Source: Pohlia nutans (Eukaryota > Streptophyta > Bryopsida > Bryales > Mniaceae). From it: a stretch of 64,000 nucleotides of DNA. A program made the position numbers and the translations under genes. Shown in pieces: positions 43,909 through 56,149 of the stretch (within the stretch, counting starts at the first letter, position 1; each line of letters begins with the position of its first letter). The notes under the pieces were generated by a model. It ran no database searches and was not told the DNA's origin. It saw only the letters and a program-made list of their open reading frames with translations. Location: positions 13,076,001-13,140,000 of the forward strand of contig CM040090.1 of assembly GCA_022496805.1 (NCBI GenBank), in the 5' to 3' direction.

Positions 43909-46876
43909 CTTTAATTTTTTTTTTTGATATTCCATTTGCTTGATTTCAGGGATTCTAGGTGATTGGGACATAACTTACTTTTTCAACTAAAAAATCAAAT
44001 AAAATTACTTAAAAATCTTTGATTGTAATCAATTTTTTTTCCTTGATACGTTATAAGTGTAGAAAACTAAAATCACATTTAATAAAGTCTTATTTTATTA
44101 AAATTAAAAAATATGTTTGTTTGACACACCATCACATAGTGCAATTGTCCCGAAGACAAGCTTTTTTGGGTACCCCAACCATACCAATGGGGAGTGTCTG
44201 TTCAACTCTAATTTTATTAGTGTGGTCAAAATCCATGAAAGTCTAATAAATATATTTGATTTGTGAGTGGGGAGATCCTCGTAGCTTTGCTCTTATGGGC
44301 CATTATTTGGGACTCTACATTCATGGTTTTTGCATTTTTCAATGGTCGCCAAAGGATATTACCGTGATAGGTGAGGACACTTTTGATAGAGTTTTCCTTC
44401 TAATTAAGACTGAGTAGTTACCTGTAAGAGTATTCCCTATCATGATTGAATGTAAATATGAGCAAGAGTATTTCTTTTGGTGCTTGAGAGTAGTTAGGTG
44501 TAATTAAGGGTTTTCCCTATGACAATTCACATTGATTTTCCAAGCATTTTCCATGTAACAATCACTTACTACTTAATTCTGAAGATGTTTACCGAAAATG
44601 CGAGAGTAATCCCTTTGGTGCCTGTGACAATCACTTACAAATTAATTCTGAAGATGTATACCGGAAATACAAACTATATTCCAGTTTAAGTGAAGTGGAT
44701 TGAGATATTCCCTTTGATGAAATAATGTGGAACAAGGTGTAAGATTGGTTTTTCCTTTTACATCACAGGAAATGTATCTAGAGCCCCTCAGATTGTCGAC
44801 ATGTCAATGATACGTTGAAGTCTTGGAGACATATGCAATCAAAGACACTTGATTTGTAAAGTATATTCATTGATCTAGCCGCTAGAGACTTTGAAAATGA
44901 GTTGCACTTTCAACTTGCAAATAATATAACGGGGGTTTTAAAGTAGAAACCAAAATAATGTACATTTTATACTTAGTTTGCCTCCAGGCATTTGAGGTTT
45001 CAGACATGCAACAAAATGTGCACACAAAAAATGAGTTCGATTTGGGATTCCCAATGCTGTCCGTCAATGGAAGTAGAATTTGAGTTTTTGGTTACTTTCA
45101 AGACCTTTTACTGGCTTCAATGCTTCATGATGAATTTATGTTAAATTGGTGTTATCAAAACTTTGAGGTATTAGGATATAATTGTGCATGGATGGCGGCA
45201 ATATTTATTAGTAAAGTTGCAAAAAGTTGAATCTTAGGTTGCAAGACTACCTATTAATTGACTTAAATTGATACATGTTAGCACGAACAGTGTTCCTTGA
45301 CCCGATATGACTTACTAGCAACGTACCTCACAATATTCGAAGTATTTCCAAAATGCGGGATTGATGTCACGTACACAAAATGAGTAAATCACGTGAGAAA
45401 CAAGTTGTTAAAGTGAATGGCAACTTTAGAGTGTATCGAGTTTTATACTTATTTTTTTGTTTTTTATCTATAGATGCACAGTTCTTAATTGATTTTAGTG
45501 ATCAAAAGTTTGGTCTCATAAGATTTGAATTTTTACAATATGATTAATTGAATTTGTCATTTTAACGCCGTGATTCGTTGGTCCTTGAAAGATTCAAATC
45601 TTTCTCCTACGATAGAGATATTCTATCCGTTGGAGAGGTATCACACAAGGACTAAGGGTTATAAAATGTTATATAATTTACAATGAGAACATAAAAAAAT
45701 GATTAAGAAATATTTGATGAAAATGGTAATGGGACACAAGGCATATATTGAGAAGTGTTGATAAATTCATATGCAAATTGACATGACAGAGAAGGAAGCT
45801 AAGTAAACTTTATGGTCATGAAAACTAACGCCTAACCATAAAAGAAAATGCCATGAAAAAGGACTAGAGCTTTGCAATGCCCAGTACTACCATTGACAAA
45901 TGTAAGTGAATTTGTTGATTGTTGCCCACGGGGAGGTTACAATGTTACATACTACATACTTTTGTAAACCACGTGCGGTCAAGGGTCAATTATAGGTGGG
46001 CTATTTATCTAAATTTCTTAAATAATTTGCACCCCATTAGTAGATAAAATGGTACTTTGAGGTATTTTTCAAGACCCTATAAGTAAATATAATTTCCACC
46101 ATTAAGTTATTTTATAGATCCTATTTTATTTATAAACTCCACCATTTATCAAAATCCTCGAATTTCCGCATAAACTAAACGTAACTTTAAAAAAATAACA
46201 ATTGTGCTTAGTGCCTAAAATGTTCGAAGGTATGTTTAAGTGAGAAATGCATGTTGTGAGAGGAAGCATGCGGCACTACCATCCCGCTCTAGCCTCGTGA
46301 ATCTCATTGGTCATCTAATGCTAAAATTCATCATGAGAAGACTTTCCCATGAAGCCAAATAATTCAACCTTCATTTGTAATTCATTCCTAACCATTGGCT
46401 AACTTCCACAATTTTTAGTCAATTGAGGCAATTCTCATTCAATCAAGGATTTTCATTAGAACTCACATCAATTCTTTGTTCCTCTAAATATTTGAGACCC
46501 TACTTTATTAATAAAAATAGAATACTACCTATGCTTTTCACCTACCCTACGTTAGATATAATACCTTATAGGCCATTTCGTTCAGGCTATGGTATTTCTA
46601 AAATTTGTATAAATTTTTGCTCCAATGAATTAAATGCACCCTAAATTTTTTCTCACGTGGTTTAATAGAATTTTAACAGTGACCTCTTCAAGTTGTTGCC
46701 ATTAACCTTAGGATGAGAACATTAGTGTTATATTGTTGCCTTCACCTATAAAGTATAAACCCTTTCACATCCTATTATCAAGTGACCGTGAGATGAGCGT
46801 GCACCTCCCATTAAGTTCAATTATTCAATCATCATGCAAACAGGCATGATCAAGTACTATATTGAATCACCATGCC
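40962..46876. other. Long AT-rich gene-free region
   Basis: No coding exon or RNA gene was recognised in this 5.9-kb stretch. ORFs of 60-110 codons at 41736-42068, 43598-43798 and 44019-44246 are low-complexity, lysine- and isoleucine-rich, and typical of chance AT-rich frames. A TA dinucleotide run is annotated separately. Confidence 0.5.
43880..43908. repeat. TA dinucleotide microsatellite
   Basis: About 14 TA units, preceded by a poly-A run and followed shortly by a poly-T run. Confidence 0.95.
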
Positions 46877-49290
46877 TTATGTGGGTTTGGGTTTCAGCAT
46901 GCGTCCGGCCTCCTCAATATCGTCTTGACTGTAGCTGCTCGGCCGGAAATTGGTAATCACTTGCAACTTCTCCACCTCCGTCTTGTCCCTGTTCAAAAAC
47001 AACAACGCTTTGTCGTATGCTTTTGCAGCGTCCTTCTCTGTGTCAAACCTTCCGAGATTATAAGTCTTCTTTTTCCTCTTAGTGGGATTGGCATCATTGG
47101 GAATGGTCTCAGAGATCTTCGCTTCATACTTCGTACTTCGTACACCAGTCCTCATGACAACGCCCTTGCTGCTGCAGTTGCCACTGCTGAAGGACAGCGA
47201 TTCGTGCCGGCGGAGATACCACACGAAGTCCCACAGGGTCCAGTTCCCGTGCTTGGCCATGAACTCCGCCTGCTCCGACTTAGGAAAGTTCAGAGCGTAG
47301 GGCTCCTCTTTTTTTGTTTTGCATTTGTTGAACTGGATGGCCACCCTGTCGTACGCATGTTTCGCCTCGTCCTCGGTTTTGTAGCAGCCCAAGTACACCT
47401 GCAATGATTTTTTTTCCATTTTGTCAACGGAGTCCTATTGGCAATTTGAAACTTGAAACATTGAAAGCACTTTTTTGACACGATTTGCAATCTATTTTCA
47501 ACCACCACATATCTTTCTATAGAATTGTTGGCTATATATACATGATACCGATGGTAAGGGAAGATAATGACGATTTACTCTATCTTTTTACCCAATTACT
47601 CTTATAACAACATAGGGTCCATTCAATCTCCGAAAAACGTACCACCTAAGTTGTCATCAGTGCTTTTTCTAAGAGCTTTTTACAAGGCATTTCCAATGTG
47701 ATGTTTGATTTAAATTGTAATTAGAGAGGAATGTGATATGTCAATGTTTCCAAAATGTATATAAAACAAATAGTACAAGATGAAATCAATATTGTAAACA
47801 ATTAGCTATCAAAAGCACTACAATAGTTCTCTCAACAGTAGTGGCTTTAATGAGTCACCAAGGACTTTTCTAAATGATAAATAAAACTTTTTTGGTATAA
47901 ATTTTTGGATAATTGAATGAGAATGATGATCATGTGAATGAAAATTGAAAAAAATACACTACAGAATTATTCTCTAAATCAATGAAAATCAAGACATTCT
48001 TATCTCTAGCTACTCTACAAAGGACTCTCCAAAGAACTCTCCAAAGCAACCAAAAGCAGGCGGGGTTGGTTCCTTTTTTGCAGAATGAACCCCATAACAA
48101 GCCCAATTTTCAAATAGCAAGTTGGCAACACACAGCCACATGCAAAAAAGATCATTGACCTGCACTCCATTCCTCTGGTGGTTGTTGATCTTCACGCCTT
48201 TGATCCACAAGTGCGCCTCCCATACCTTGTTTGTGATGTGGAACGTTACCCCTTGGCTCTTTTCACCTCGCTGCCGCACTTCATTGATCTGCGCTTCGTA
48301 GCTGTCTCCATCGCCTCCATCGCCTCCTGCATCAGGCGACTCTTCGGACTGATCACCGCCTTCTGCATCTTCCTCAGACTCTTTGCTCTGATCATGCCCA
48401 TTCTCAATTAGACCGCTGCCAAGAACATCGAAAATACTGTGGCGTTGCTCCTCGTCGTGCTGCGTTGCAGCCTCAGATTCGATCACCGTGTCGTCCGGAA
48501 TGTCGGCGCTCGGCGATGAGTCGGTGGTGTAGTCATCAGACCCCTCATTGCCCACAACCTGGTGATTCTCGATGATCTGGTAACTAGGGTACCACGGCTG
48601 CTGATTGACATCCCCGGGTAATCCCCTTGGGTTGAGCCCAACCAGGAATTGGCCTTGATGGTGAAACCCATGGTCGAACGAGATGCTGTTGCTGCTGTGC
48701 AACATGTCCGTAGTCGATACTGCAGCACCTGCGTGGTCCGGAATGACGGCGTCGTAAGAGTTCTCCTGCGCGGCATTGGAGGTGTGATTGACAGACTCCT
48801 CATAAATTTGGCCCCGCGACTGGTCATCGAATCCCCCGGGTGGTACCTCTGGTTTGAGTCCAAACTGAACGTCGCCGCCATCGTTACTTCCATGGTCAAC
48901 ATGCTTTTGCTTTTGGTGTATGAGCAACATGTCAGCAGTCGGTACCGCCGACCCCAAATTCTCAAACTCATTGGACTGATCATGGCCTTCCTCAGACTCT
49001 TCGGTCTGATCATCGCCGTTGTCTTTCGATTCCTGAAGACCGCTGGAAGAATCATCTTCAAATTCAAACTGCCATAGAACGCTGTCCGTGTCTTCGAGCT
49101 GCGTCAACTTAGGCAGTGCGTGGTCCGGAATGGAGGCGCCCATCAAGTCCTGCGTAGTTTCGGTGGGGAAATTTTCAGACTCCAGATAAACATGGTTCCG
49201 CGACTGGGGATTGACATCCCCTGCTGGTTCCTCCTGGTTGACTCCAACCAGAACGTGGCCGCCATGGTTCAACCCATGGATCGTCGACAT
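46877..49290 (-). CDS. AP2/ANT-like transcription factor with two diverged AP2 domains, 562 aa
   Basis: Two exons: 49290-48160 and 47434-46877. The donor (GTGCAG|GTCAATG) and acceptor (CCAATAG|GACTCC) are in phase. The first AP2 repeat is split by the intron: GVTFHITNKVWEAHLW ends exon 1, and LQVYLGCYKTEDEAKHAYD opens exon 2. A linker like that of the ANT family follows (LNFPKSEQAEF ... WDFVWYLRRHESLSFSSG). The second repeat reads RTGVRSTKYEAKI ... YNLGRFDTEKDAAKAYD. AP2 proteins bind DNA in the nucleus and control development. Both YRG elements are eroded (QGVTFH and TGVRST), so DNA binding may be altered. The long N-terminus (residues 1-340) is acidic and carries three imperfect copies of a unit containing DHG..., G...GLNP/VNQE..., PGDVN/PGGFD and IPD.A/D. 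The first ATG of the open frame (MSTIHG) was taken as the start. Confidence is high for AP2, moderate for the exact ends. Confidence 0.75.
47435..48159 (-). other. Intron of the AP2-like gene
   Basis: 725 bp, GTCAATG...CCAATAG on the minus strand, AT-rich. Exon 1 stays open past the donor for 49 more codons; that extension lacks AP2 similarity, so splicing is preferred. Confidence 0.65.
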
Positions 49291-50008
49291 TCTATTGCTG
49301 CTTTTTAAAGTGATAGTCGGTATTTGGTACTTACTGCACTACCGTCCCGAATTCTATCTCGTTCCACGAAGTCCTAGAATCGACTTCGAATTCTACTTCG
49401 ACACTCGGTCACTGTCTCACAGCTTCCGAATGAATTCCAGAACTAGCTTGCTAGTTCGACAACAGGGGTGCAAACTCTGAGAGATCAAGGAGAAGGCTCA
49501 ACGTAGGAAAAGTGGAAAACCCTCAACCACATGGACGCGAATGGCACTGTGGAAGAATCAAAAGCTAAGGATCATGCCCTAAATAGGCAAAGAGGAGACA
49601 TCTCGACAAGCCTCGCCAGGAGAGCTCTAAACTTTTGGGTAAAAGCAACCATTCTCGTCCCTCGATCTTACAAATCCATACCCATGCGATTAATGCATGT
49701 CTCGACGGTGAGGTTCAATTCAATTGACTCTCGGCGGGTTGGGGAGTACGTCAAAAGCAACGGAAGTTACTACTTGAGCGTAATAGACCAATAGTGAAAA
49801 ACTAGTATAATTACATATCAAGGTAAAAACATTTGATTCCTTCTAGGCGCACGTCGCTGCACCCATTTCTACAGGCTTGCTCTGAAACTTTCTGACAAGA
49901 CCGCAAAGTGCTTTTGAATTATTCCAGATTTAAACTCTCATTGTTTGAATTTGAATTTTTTTGGGATTGGTTTTCTAACAAGTCTATGGGATGGTTTAAC
50001 CTCTAACT
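49291..50008. other. Upstream region of the AP2-like gene
   Basis: Probable promoter and 5' leader of the minus-strand AP2-like gene. No clear TATA element was singled out. An 87-codon ORF at 49531-49794 has no recognisable features. Confidence 0.35.
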
Positions 50009-50688
50009 AAGGCCATATTTGTTATATTGAGATTTTTTGGAGATTTTGAGACCTTGGGGAGTGCACTTAAAGTTCGGATTAGGAATACACGTGACTACGT
50101 GAGTACGTTTCAATAGCATACTCCCTTACAATACTTGGTCATAAAATAGTTTTTAAATCACGATTTTTTAGGTGCTGAATTATTACGTACATATCTAACA
50201 TTTGGTACAAATTTCAGACCCAAATTTTTTTTAAATCTTATTAAAAAAAATGATAGAAGTTACACTAAAATGTGTTGTTTTTTGCTTCAAAAATAAATTT
50301 AAAAATATTTACAAATGATTATTTTTGAAACTTATACAACAAGAACTTTAGATTGTGTTCAACAACTTCATTTTCTTTTTAGAATTTTCAGATGGTTTTT
50401 TAGTACATACAAAGGGGGATCAAAAGTACGCACTCACGTGATTCCTAGTCTTAATTTTAAGTGCACTCCCCGAGTTTGAGACATAATGCTAGTGATTCAA
50501 AAATTCATTTTAAAATAATAATTGAAACCGAAAACTAATGTTCAAGTAGTGATTCTAGAATGAAATTGTAAAATTTAGAATTGTTGTCTGTTTATAAAAA
50601 AATACTAAAAAAGACATAAAACCGTTTGTCTTTGAGTTGAGAATGAAAATGAGAGTGCAAAAAGTCTCAATATAACGAATATGACCTT
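50009..50688. mobile_element. MITE family 1, copy A (interrupted)
   Basis: The left end AAGGCCATATTTGTTATATT and the right end, reverse complemented, AAGGTCATATTCGTTATATT form inverted repeats of about 25 bp or more. Removing the nested element leaves about 250 bp, the size of the related copy at 57621-57873. The target duplication is unclear. Confidence 0.75.
50053..50474. mobile_element. hAT-like MITE (family 2), nested in MITE family 1
   Basis: 422 bp. The left end is CTTGGGGAGTGCACTTAAA and the right end, reverse complemented, is CTCGGGGAGTGCACTTAAA. It is flanked by a perfect 8-bp duplication TTTGAGAC (50045-50052 and 50475-50482). An 8-bp duplication is the hAT hallmark. It has no coding capacity. 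Confidence 0.9.
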
Positions 50689-51040
50689 CTCAACATATTT
50701 TAAGTCGATTCGGATCAATAAACTACCTCCGTGTCTATATCCTTTCTTAAAATAATGCTAAAATTGCAATGAGGTATTCCGTAACAACGATAGTGCAAAG
50801 GAAAGATACAGTCCAAATAAATCTTTGAAGGTAATTTTTATGATTGAATTAAATTAATGCAAAATGCTCATAATTTGGCTACAAGAATAAAAATGAATCT
50901 TGAAATATTATTAATTAGTAATTACTTAGTGAGAATTTCTTTTACTTTTGAAAGTAACTATAAATAGTTAAATACCCTTTTTATATATGTGATACTTCAA
51001 ATTGACAAAGAGTGAAACACACATTTCATTAAAATTGAAC

Positions 51041-51245
51041 CACATTTCGTGAAAACTAGACTACCATATTGGAAATGTGATAGGGAGTGCTACCCTCCGC
51101 AGTAGAGAGATGTCCCCAATTTTTTTACACTATTCTTATTAATGGAATAAGAGTGTTGTAGAAAAATTGGAGACGTATCTCAATTTTGAAGGATAGCACT
51201 CCCTATCACATTTCCAATATAGTAGTCTAGTTTTAACGAAATGTG
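51041..51245. mobile_element. Foldback MITE, near-complete 205-bp hairpin
   Basis: The left end CACATTTCGTGAAAACTAGA pairs with the right end (reverse complement CACATTTCGTTAAAACTAGA). Complementarity continues inward through GGAAATGTGATAGGGAGTGC and CCAATTTTT to a small loop near 51140. Confidence 0.9.
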
Positions 51246-51611
51246 TGTTGTGACGTGCTCAACTCCTCGAGGCTAAAATCTATCTTTTCTTTTGTTAATT
51301 TTTAATATAAATTCAACCTTGCTATTTCTTTATCATGTCTTATTAAAAAAATTGAACAAAAATCCACATTGATTTCAAGATTATAATGCTGGAATTTCAA
51401 AAGTTTTTACTTCTAATTATGGAGAAGTTCCATGTTTCAAACTCTTCATCAAAAAGTGCACATGTCCTACATTGTGCACCCAAAAACCCTAAACATTGAA
51501 GAAATAACTCAAATAAGTAAGTTGACGATGTACAAAAAGTAGTTTAACAATGAATACTTTCATTATGGTACTTATTAAGAGTTGAATGCGTGATTTTCAT
51601 ATCCGTAGAAA

Positions 51612-52621
51612 GGCAATAGTCTGATATGGGTACCCAGAAAAGCCCTTTGAAATCTAAAATTAGTCTTTATGGCAATTTTGAATGGATCCCTTTTTAAAAA
51701 AAAATAAAGATTGAATGGATTGGATCGATTGAATATCCAATGACATCATATTGGTACCAAATTTTGATATAAATTACACTTAGATATTTGTTATGTGAAT
51801 TGATTAATTTTAAAAAATTAAAAAAATATTTATATTATATTAGAAATGAATGCCTTGCAAATGTTAATTTTTGGCAATTGTTCTCAAGAAGCATAAAAAA
51901 ATTTAAAAAAAATTCAATTGGAAATTTGGAATCGAATTAAAGGATTTCATGTCACCTAGGTGTGGGTGATTTTTTAAATAAAAATAACTGATTTTATTCA
52001 ATTGAAGTGGAAAACTTTGTCCAAATTTGAAAATTTGGAAATTTCAAACATATGTTTGCTTTTCTAAATTTGGCAAATTTTTCCATTTCAATAGACTAAA
52101 ATTATAATTAAAAAAAAAAAAAAAAATCCACACCTAGATGACATGAAACACTTAAGTTCAAGGCCAAATGTTTACTTGAATAAATATATTTTCATGTTTT
52201 TATGCTTTGAAAGAAAAATTGCAAAAAATTAGCATTTGCAAGCATTGTAGTACACTATAAATAATATCTTTAATTTTTCAAATTTATCGTTTCAAATAAC
52301 ATGTGCATAATTATGTAGATGTACTTTACATCAAAAATTGGTACCAAAATGATGTCACTAGATATTTTAAACAGATCTTCTAGTGTTTTTGAGCAACTAG
52401 AACAAATTTTGTTTTTTTTACAAAAGGACTCTTTTAAAATCATTAAACTTCAATATTCAAGTTTTTTTTTGTATACTGTAGAGTGTAGGAAATCAAAAAC
52501 CACATCCTGTCGATTCAATTTTTTTTTTAATTTTAAAAAGGAACTAATTTAGAGTTACCATAGGAGCTCATTTTAGAGTTTAAAGGCTTTTCAAAGTAGT
52601 TACCCATATCGCACCATTGCC
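51612..52621. mobile_element. 1-kb imperfect palindrome (foldback element)
   Basis: The termini GGCAATAGTCTGATATGGGT (left) and GGCAATGGTGCGATATGGGT (right, reverse complement) match. Further pairs include TTGGTACCAAATTTTGAT with the complement of 52335-52355, TGCAAATGTTAATTTTTGGC with the complement of 52210-52235, and TTTCATGTCACCTAGGTGTG with the complement of 52120-52145. Poly-A/T runs lie near the centre. The 77-codon ORF at 52319-52552 is inside the right arm and is not considered coding. Confidence 0.85.
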
Positions 52622-53318
52622 CAAAAATGGGTTCCATTGAGATTATGTTTTGTAATTACTATACGTTGCTAATTTGCCTTGTACTAAGTAATTATTTCCT
52701 TGTGGAAGTCACTATCAAAAATTTAGATGACCATGAGAGAACAAAAATAGGGAGTCTTTTGTTCATTTGGGATAAAATCTATAAATTTTTAGAAGTAATA
52801 TAGGGTGTTTTAAAACCATTTTAAAAATGTTCAATGAACATTCATAGAATATACCATGAGTATACCCCTAAATGCTATAATTAGTAAAATATTCTAATTA
52901 TTTTATAACCCCCAATTAAGTACCTTGTATTCGCTCATGTATCCCAATATTCACCCTAAGTCACTTCTTTGTGATTATTTCTAAAATTAGGAGAAAAATA
53001 ATTTTCAAAGTTATAATAGGAGAAAAATATTTCGGTTTTGTCTTGGTCTTTTTGGAGCCACGTATATATACATCGCCAACAAAAGACGTGACTACTCATA
53101 CTTGGAATGTTCAGATTCTATCGAGTCTCCATGCAGATGAATCACTCCAATACATTTGGACGTGCGTCTAATTTTTCATTGACATTGTTTGAAGAAGTGT
53201 CTAATAGAAACGGACTTCTTTCCATGACTATAGAATGATTATGAATCATAGGCTTGTCCAGTCTCGTGACCAATATTCATTAGATTATAACTCAATGTTA
53301 TTGCTCGACCAACTTCCA
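52622..53318. other. AT-rich spacer
   Basis: No gene or repeat was recognised. Confidence 0.4.
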
Positions 53319-55159
53319 CAATTAACACACAATTCGCTATTTACGCATTTGGCTATATAATCATGCACTTCGTCCCCGAGCGCATGATTTTATTTGTCTA
53401 ACTTTTATTTTTTAAAAACCAACGATTATTGTCTTTCTTCAATCCCTTACATTGTAAACAAATAATTATTTTAATAATTTTTTATTCTCATCTTTATCTT
53501 TTCTTTTATCTTTTCTTTTTTATCTTGATTTCTTTCTCGTCTTCTTTCTTGTCTTCTTTCTTGTCTTCCTTTTTGTCTTCGTTGTCATTTTTTTCTTCTA
53601 CTTTTTCTTCAGTTGTGGCTGCTGAACCCTAAACAATGGGAGCAAACCAAAAAAAAAAAAAAGTTTTTTTTTTTTTTTTTTTTTTTTCGTTTTTCGGGTT
53701 GGCCGTGGGGTGCTGCTGAACCCTGAATGGCAGCCGCCAAAAATTTTTTTTTTTTTTTTTTTTTTTTTTCTGCCCTTTTTCTTGACCGTGGGGTGTTGTT
53801 GAACCCTGAATGGCAGCTGCCAAAAAAAAAAAAAAAAACTTTTTTCTTTTGACTTTTTTTACTTTTTCTAAAAATTACTATTTTTAGTCGCTGGGATGTG
53901 CGGCCGCGCACCCAAAGACTCTTCTTCCTCTTCTACACCTTCCCCTCTCCTCATATATATATAGGGGAGAGGTGAGGGGAGGGAGAAGGAGTTGAAGAAT
54001 GAATGAGAGAGACACTCTCCTCTCCCCTATATATATGAGGAGAGGGGAGGGATGGAGAGGGAGGGATGGAGATGAAAATGAGGGAGATGAGAAGGTTTAT
54101 GGGTGCGCGGCCGCGCACCCAATCGGCTAAAAATAGTAATTTTTAGAAAAAATCAAAAAAGTCAAAAAAAAAGTTTTTTTTTTTTTTTTTTGGCAGCTGC
54201 CATTCAGGGTTCAGCACCACCCCACAGCCAACCCGAAAAACGAAAAAAAAAAAAAAAAAAAAAAGTTTTTTTTTCTATTTTTAGACTATTGACGGCTGAG
54301 GGTGCGCGGCCGCACACCTTAAGCCTCTTTTATCCTCTCCCTCACTCCCTTTCCCTCTCCCTCCTCTCTCTCTCCCTCTCTCCTCTCCCTCGCTCACCCC
54401 CTCTCCCCCTCTTCCCTATATATATGAGGAGAGGGGGGAGAGAGAGGGAGAGGAGAGAAGAGGAAAAAGGAGTGAGTGAGAGGATACAAGAGGCTTAGGG
54501 TGCGCGGCCGCGCACCCTCAGCCGTCAGTAGTCTAAAAATAGAAAAAAAAACTTTTTTTTTTTTTTTTTTTTTTTTTTCGTTTGGCCGTTTAGAGTTCAG
54601 CCGCTGGCGGCTGAACCTTAAATTTGTTTTTAGGGTTCATGAGCCCTAAACAAGAAAGAAGACGAAAACCAAAAGAGAAAAAAAAAAAAAAAAATTGGTT
54701 TTTTTTTCCTCCACCGCCGTTTAGGTTTAGCCGCCGCTGGCTGAACCCTAATTTTTAAAATTTCTATTTTTAGGATTCATGAGCCCTAAGCAAAAAAGAA
54801 AACGAAAAAAAAATTTGGTTTTTTTTCCTCGGTGCGGGTGTAGGGTTTGCGGCTGCCACAAGAGGTATGAAGAAAAAAATAGAAAAAGAAGAAGACAAGA
54901 AGGAAGACAAGAAGGAAAAGAAAAAGAAGACAAGAAAGAAGACAAGATAAAAGAAACAAGATAAAGAAAAGATAAAAGAAAAGATAAAGATAAAAATAAA
55001 AAATAAATAAAAGAATTGTTTGTTTACAATGTAAGTGATTTGTACAAAGACAAAATCGCTGTTTTTTATAGAGCTTTTTACACAAATTTTTTAAGCACGA
55101 TTTGCTCATGAAATGAACGCACTTGGCCAAGTGCATAAATAGTGAATTGCGTGTTAATT
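53319..55159. mobile_element. 1.8-kb nested foldback element with GCGGCCGC palindromes and long poly-T tracts
   Basis: The outer arms (about 53319-53640 and 54840-55159) are complementary: ATTAACACACAATTCGCTAT pairs with the complement of 55140-55158, TTACATTGTAAACAAA pairs with 55020-55035, and a TCTTTCTTGTCTTC-rich stretch pairs with AAGAAGACAAGA. Inside are four copies of a GTGCGCGGCCGCGCAC-type palindrome (near 53900, 54105, 54305 and 54500), self-complementary CTCTCCTCATATATATATA stretches, and at least six long A or T homopolymers next to TGGCAGCTGCCATTCAGG-type blocks. The lysine- or leucine-rich ORFs here are artefacts of homopolymers. Confidence 0.85.
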
Positions 55160-56149
55160 ACGTAAATACATATATGCATCTCTAGTACATAAGTTGTACA
55201 AATAAGGAAAAATGCAATGTGTTTTCATCGAATCATCAATCACACGCATTTCAAAAGAACCCCATTTACGGTGTAAATATTTTCTTGGAGCATGACAAGT
55301 TTATATAATTGTTGTCCAATGTTGAAATGGAGCCCTCAATGAATTTGCTGTAACGGATTGAAATTCTAATAGTTATAAAAAGCCTTCTGTAACTATAGCT
55401 CTTGCTAATCTCTAATTTGCACTCGATCAACAATTGTGATTATGGCATGAATGCAGCTTGGTTTTGAGCTTTTAATGGTTTGCGGGGCGTAGGACTTCTC
55501 GAGTCTCAACATTAGGATTTTTCGTGAATTGTTCTTGGTTGACCTCAGTAGTCTTCCAATTGTAATATGTGGATTTTTTATAGATCATTCAAACCACCCT
55601 CTCTACATGTTGTCAATTACTAAATGACATCATTCACAGCCCTATTCCGTTGTGGGACATACTTGAAAATTTTGAGAGCTTGTAGGAAGCAAACATTTCT
55701 ACATTCTACATGCTCTCTTTCTACATGCCCTTTGAAATATAATCACAATGTATCATAAGCTAAAGAATTATTGTATTTTATTTGGTGAAAACTGTCTAGG
55801 ATATTGGGTGAAAATACTAAAAAAGTAAAAAGTCTATAATTTCTTCTAGCTCTAATGACCATTCAACAATGCAAGGTTCAAAAACACTATTAATTTGGAT
55901 TTTGTAAAAAATCTAAATAATAATAAGATAAGACATTTGTTGTAAGTTTTATAAAGTCTACCAAAAAAATTTAAGAAAATGATCTTTAATAAGTAGTTAT
56001 AATTTTTCTATTGACGTAGAAGTGGCAAATATTGAAAAAGTAGCTACGACGTACCAATCAACGATGTTGATATAAAGCAAGCAAAATGTATACCGTATCA
56101 AAACATTTTAATTCTACTTATTTTTTGATAAAGACCTAAATAAAAAATC
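55160..56149. other. AT-rich spacer
   Basis: No gene or distinct repeat was recognised between the foldback element and arm B. Confidence 0.4.

Noticed and set aside
48483..49077. ORFs of 142-194 codons in other frames of AP2 exon 1
   Set aside because: They are shadows of the AP2-like coding frame, whose splice phase and domain text are clear.
53609..55136. Lysine- or leucine-rich ORFs at 53609-53911, 54103-54498 and 54786-55136
   Set aside because: They are made of poly-A/T and purine tracts inside the foldback element, with no protein-like composition.
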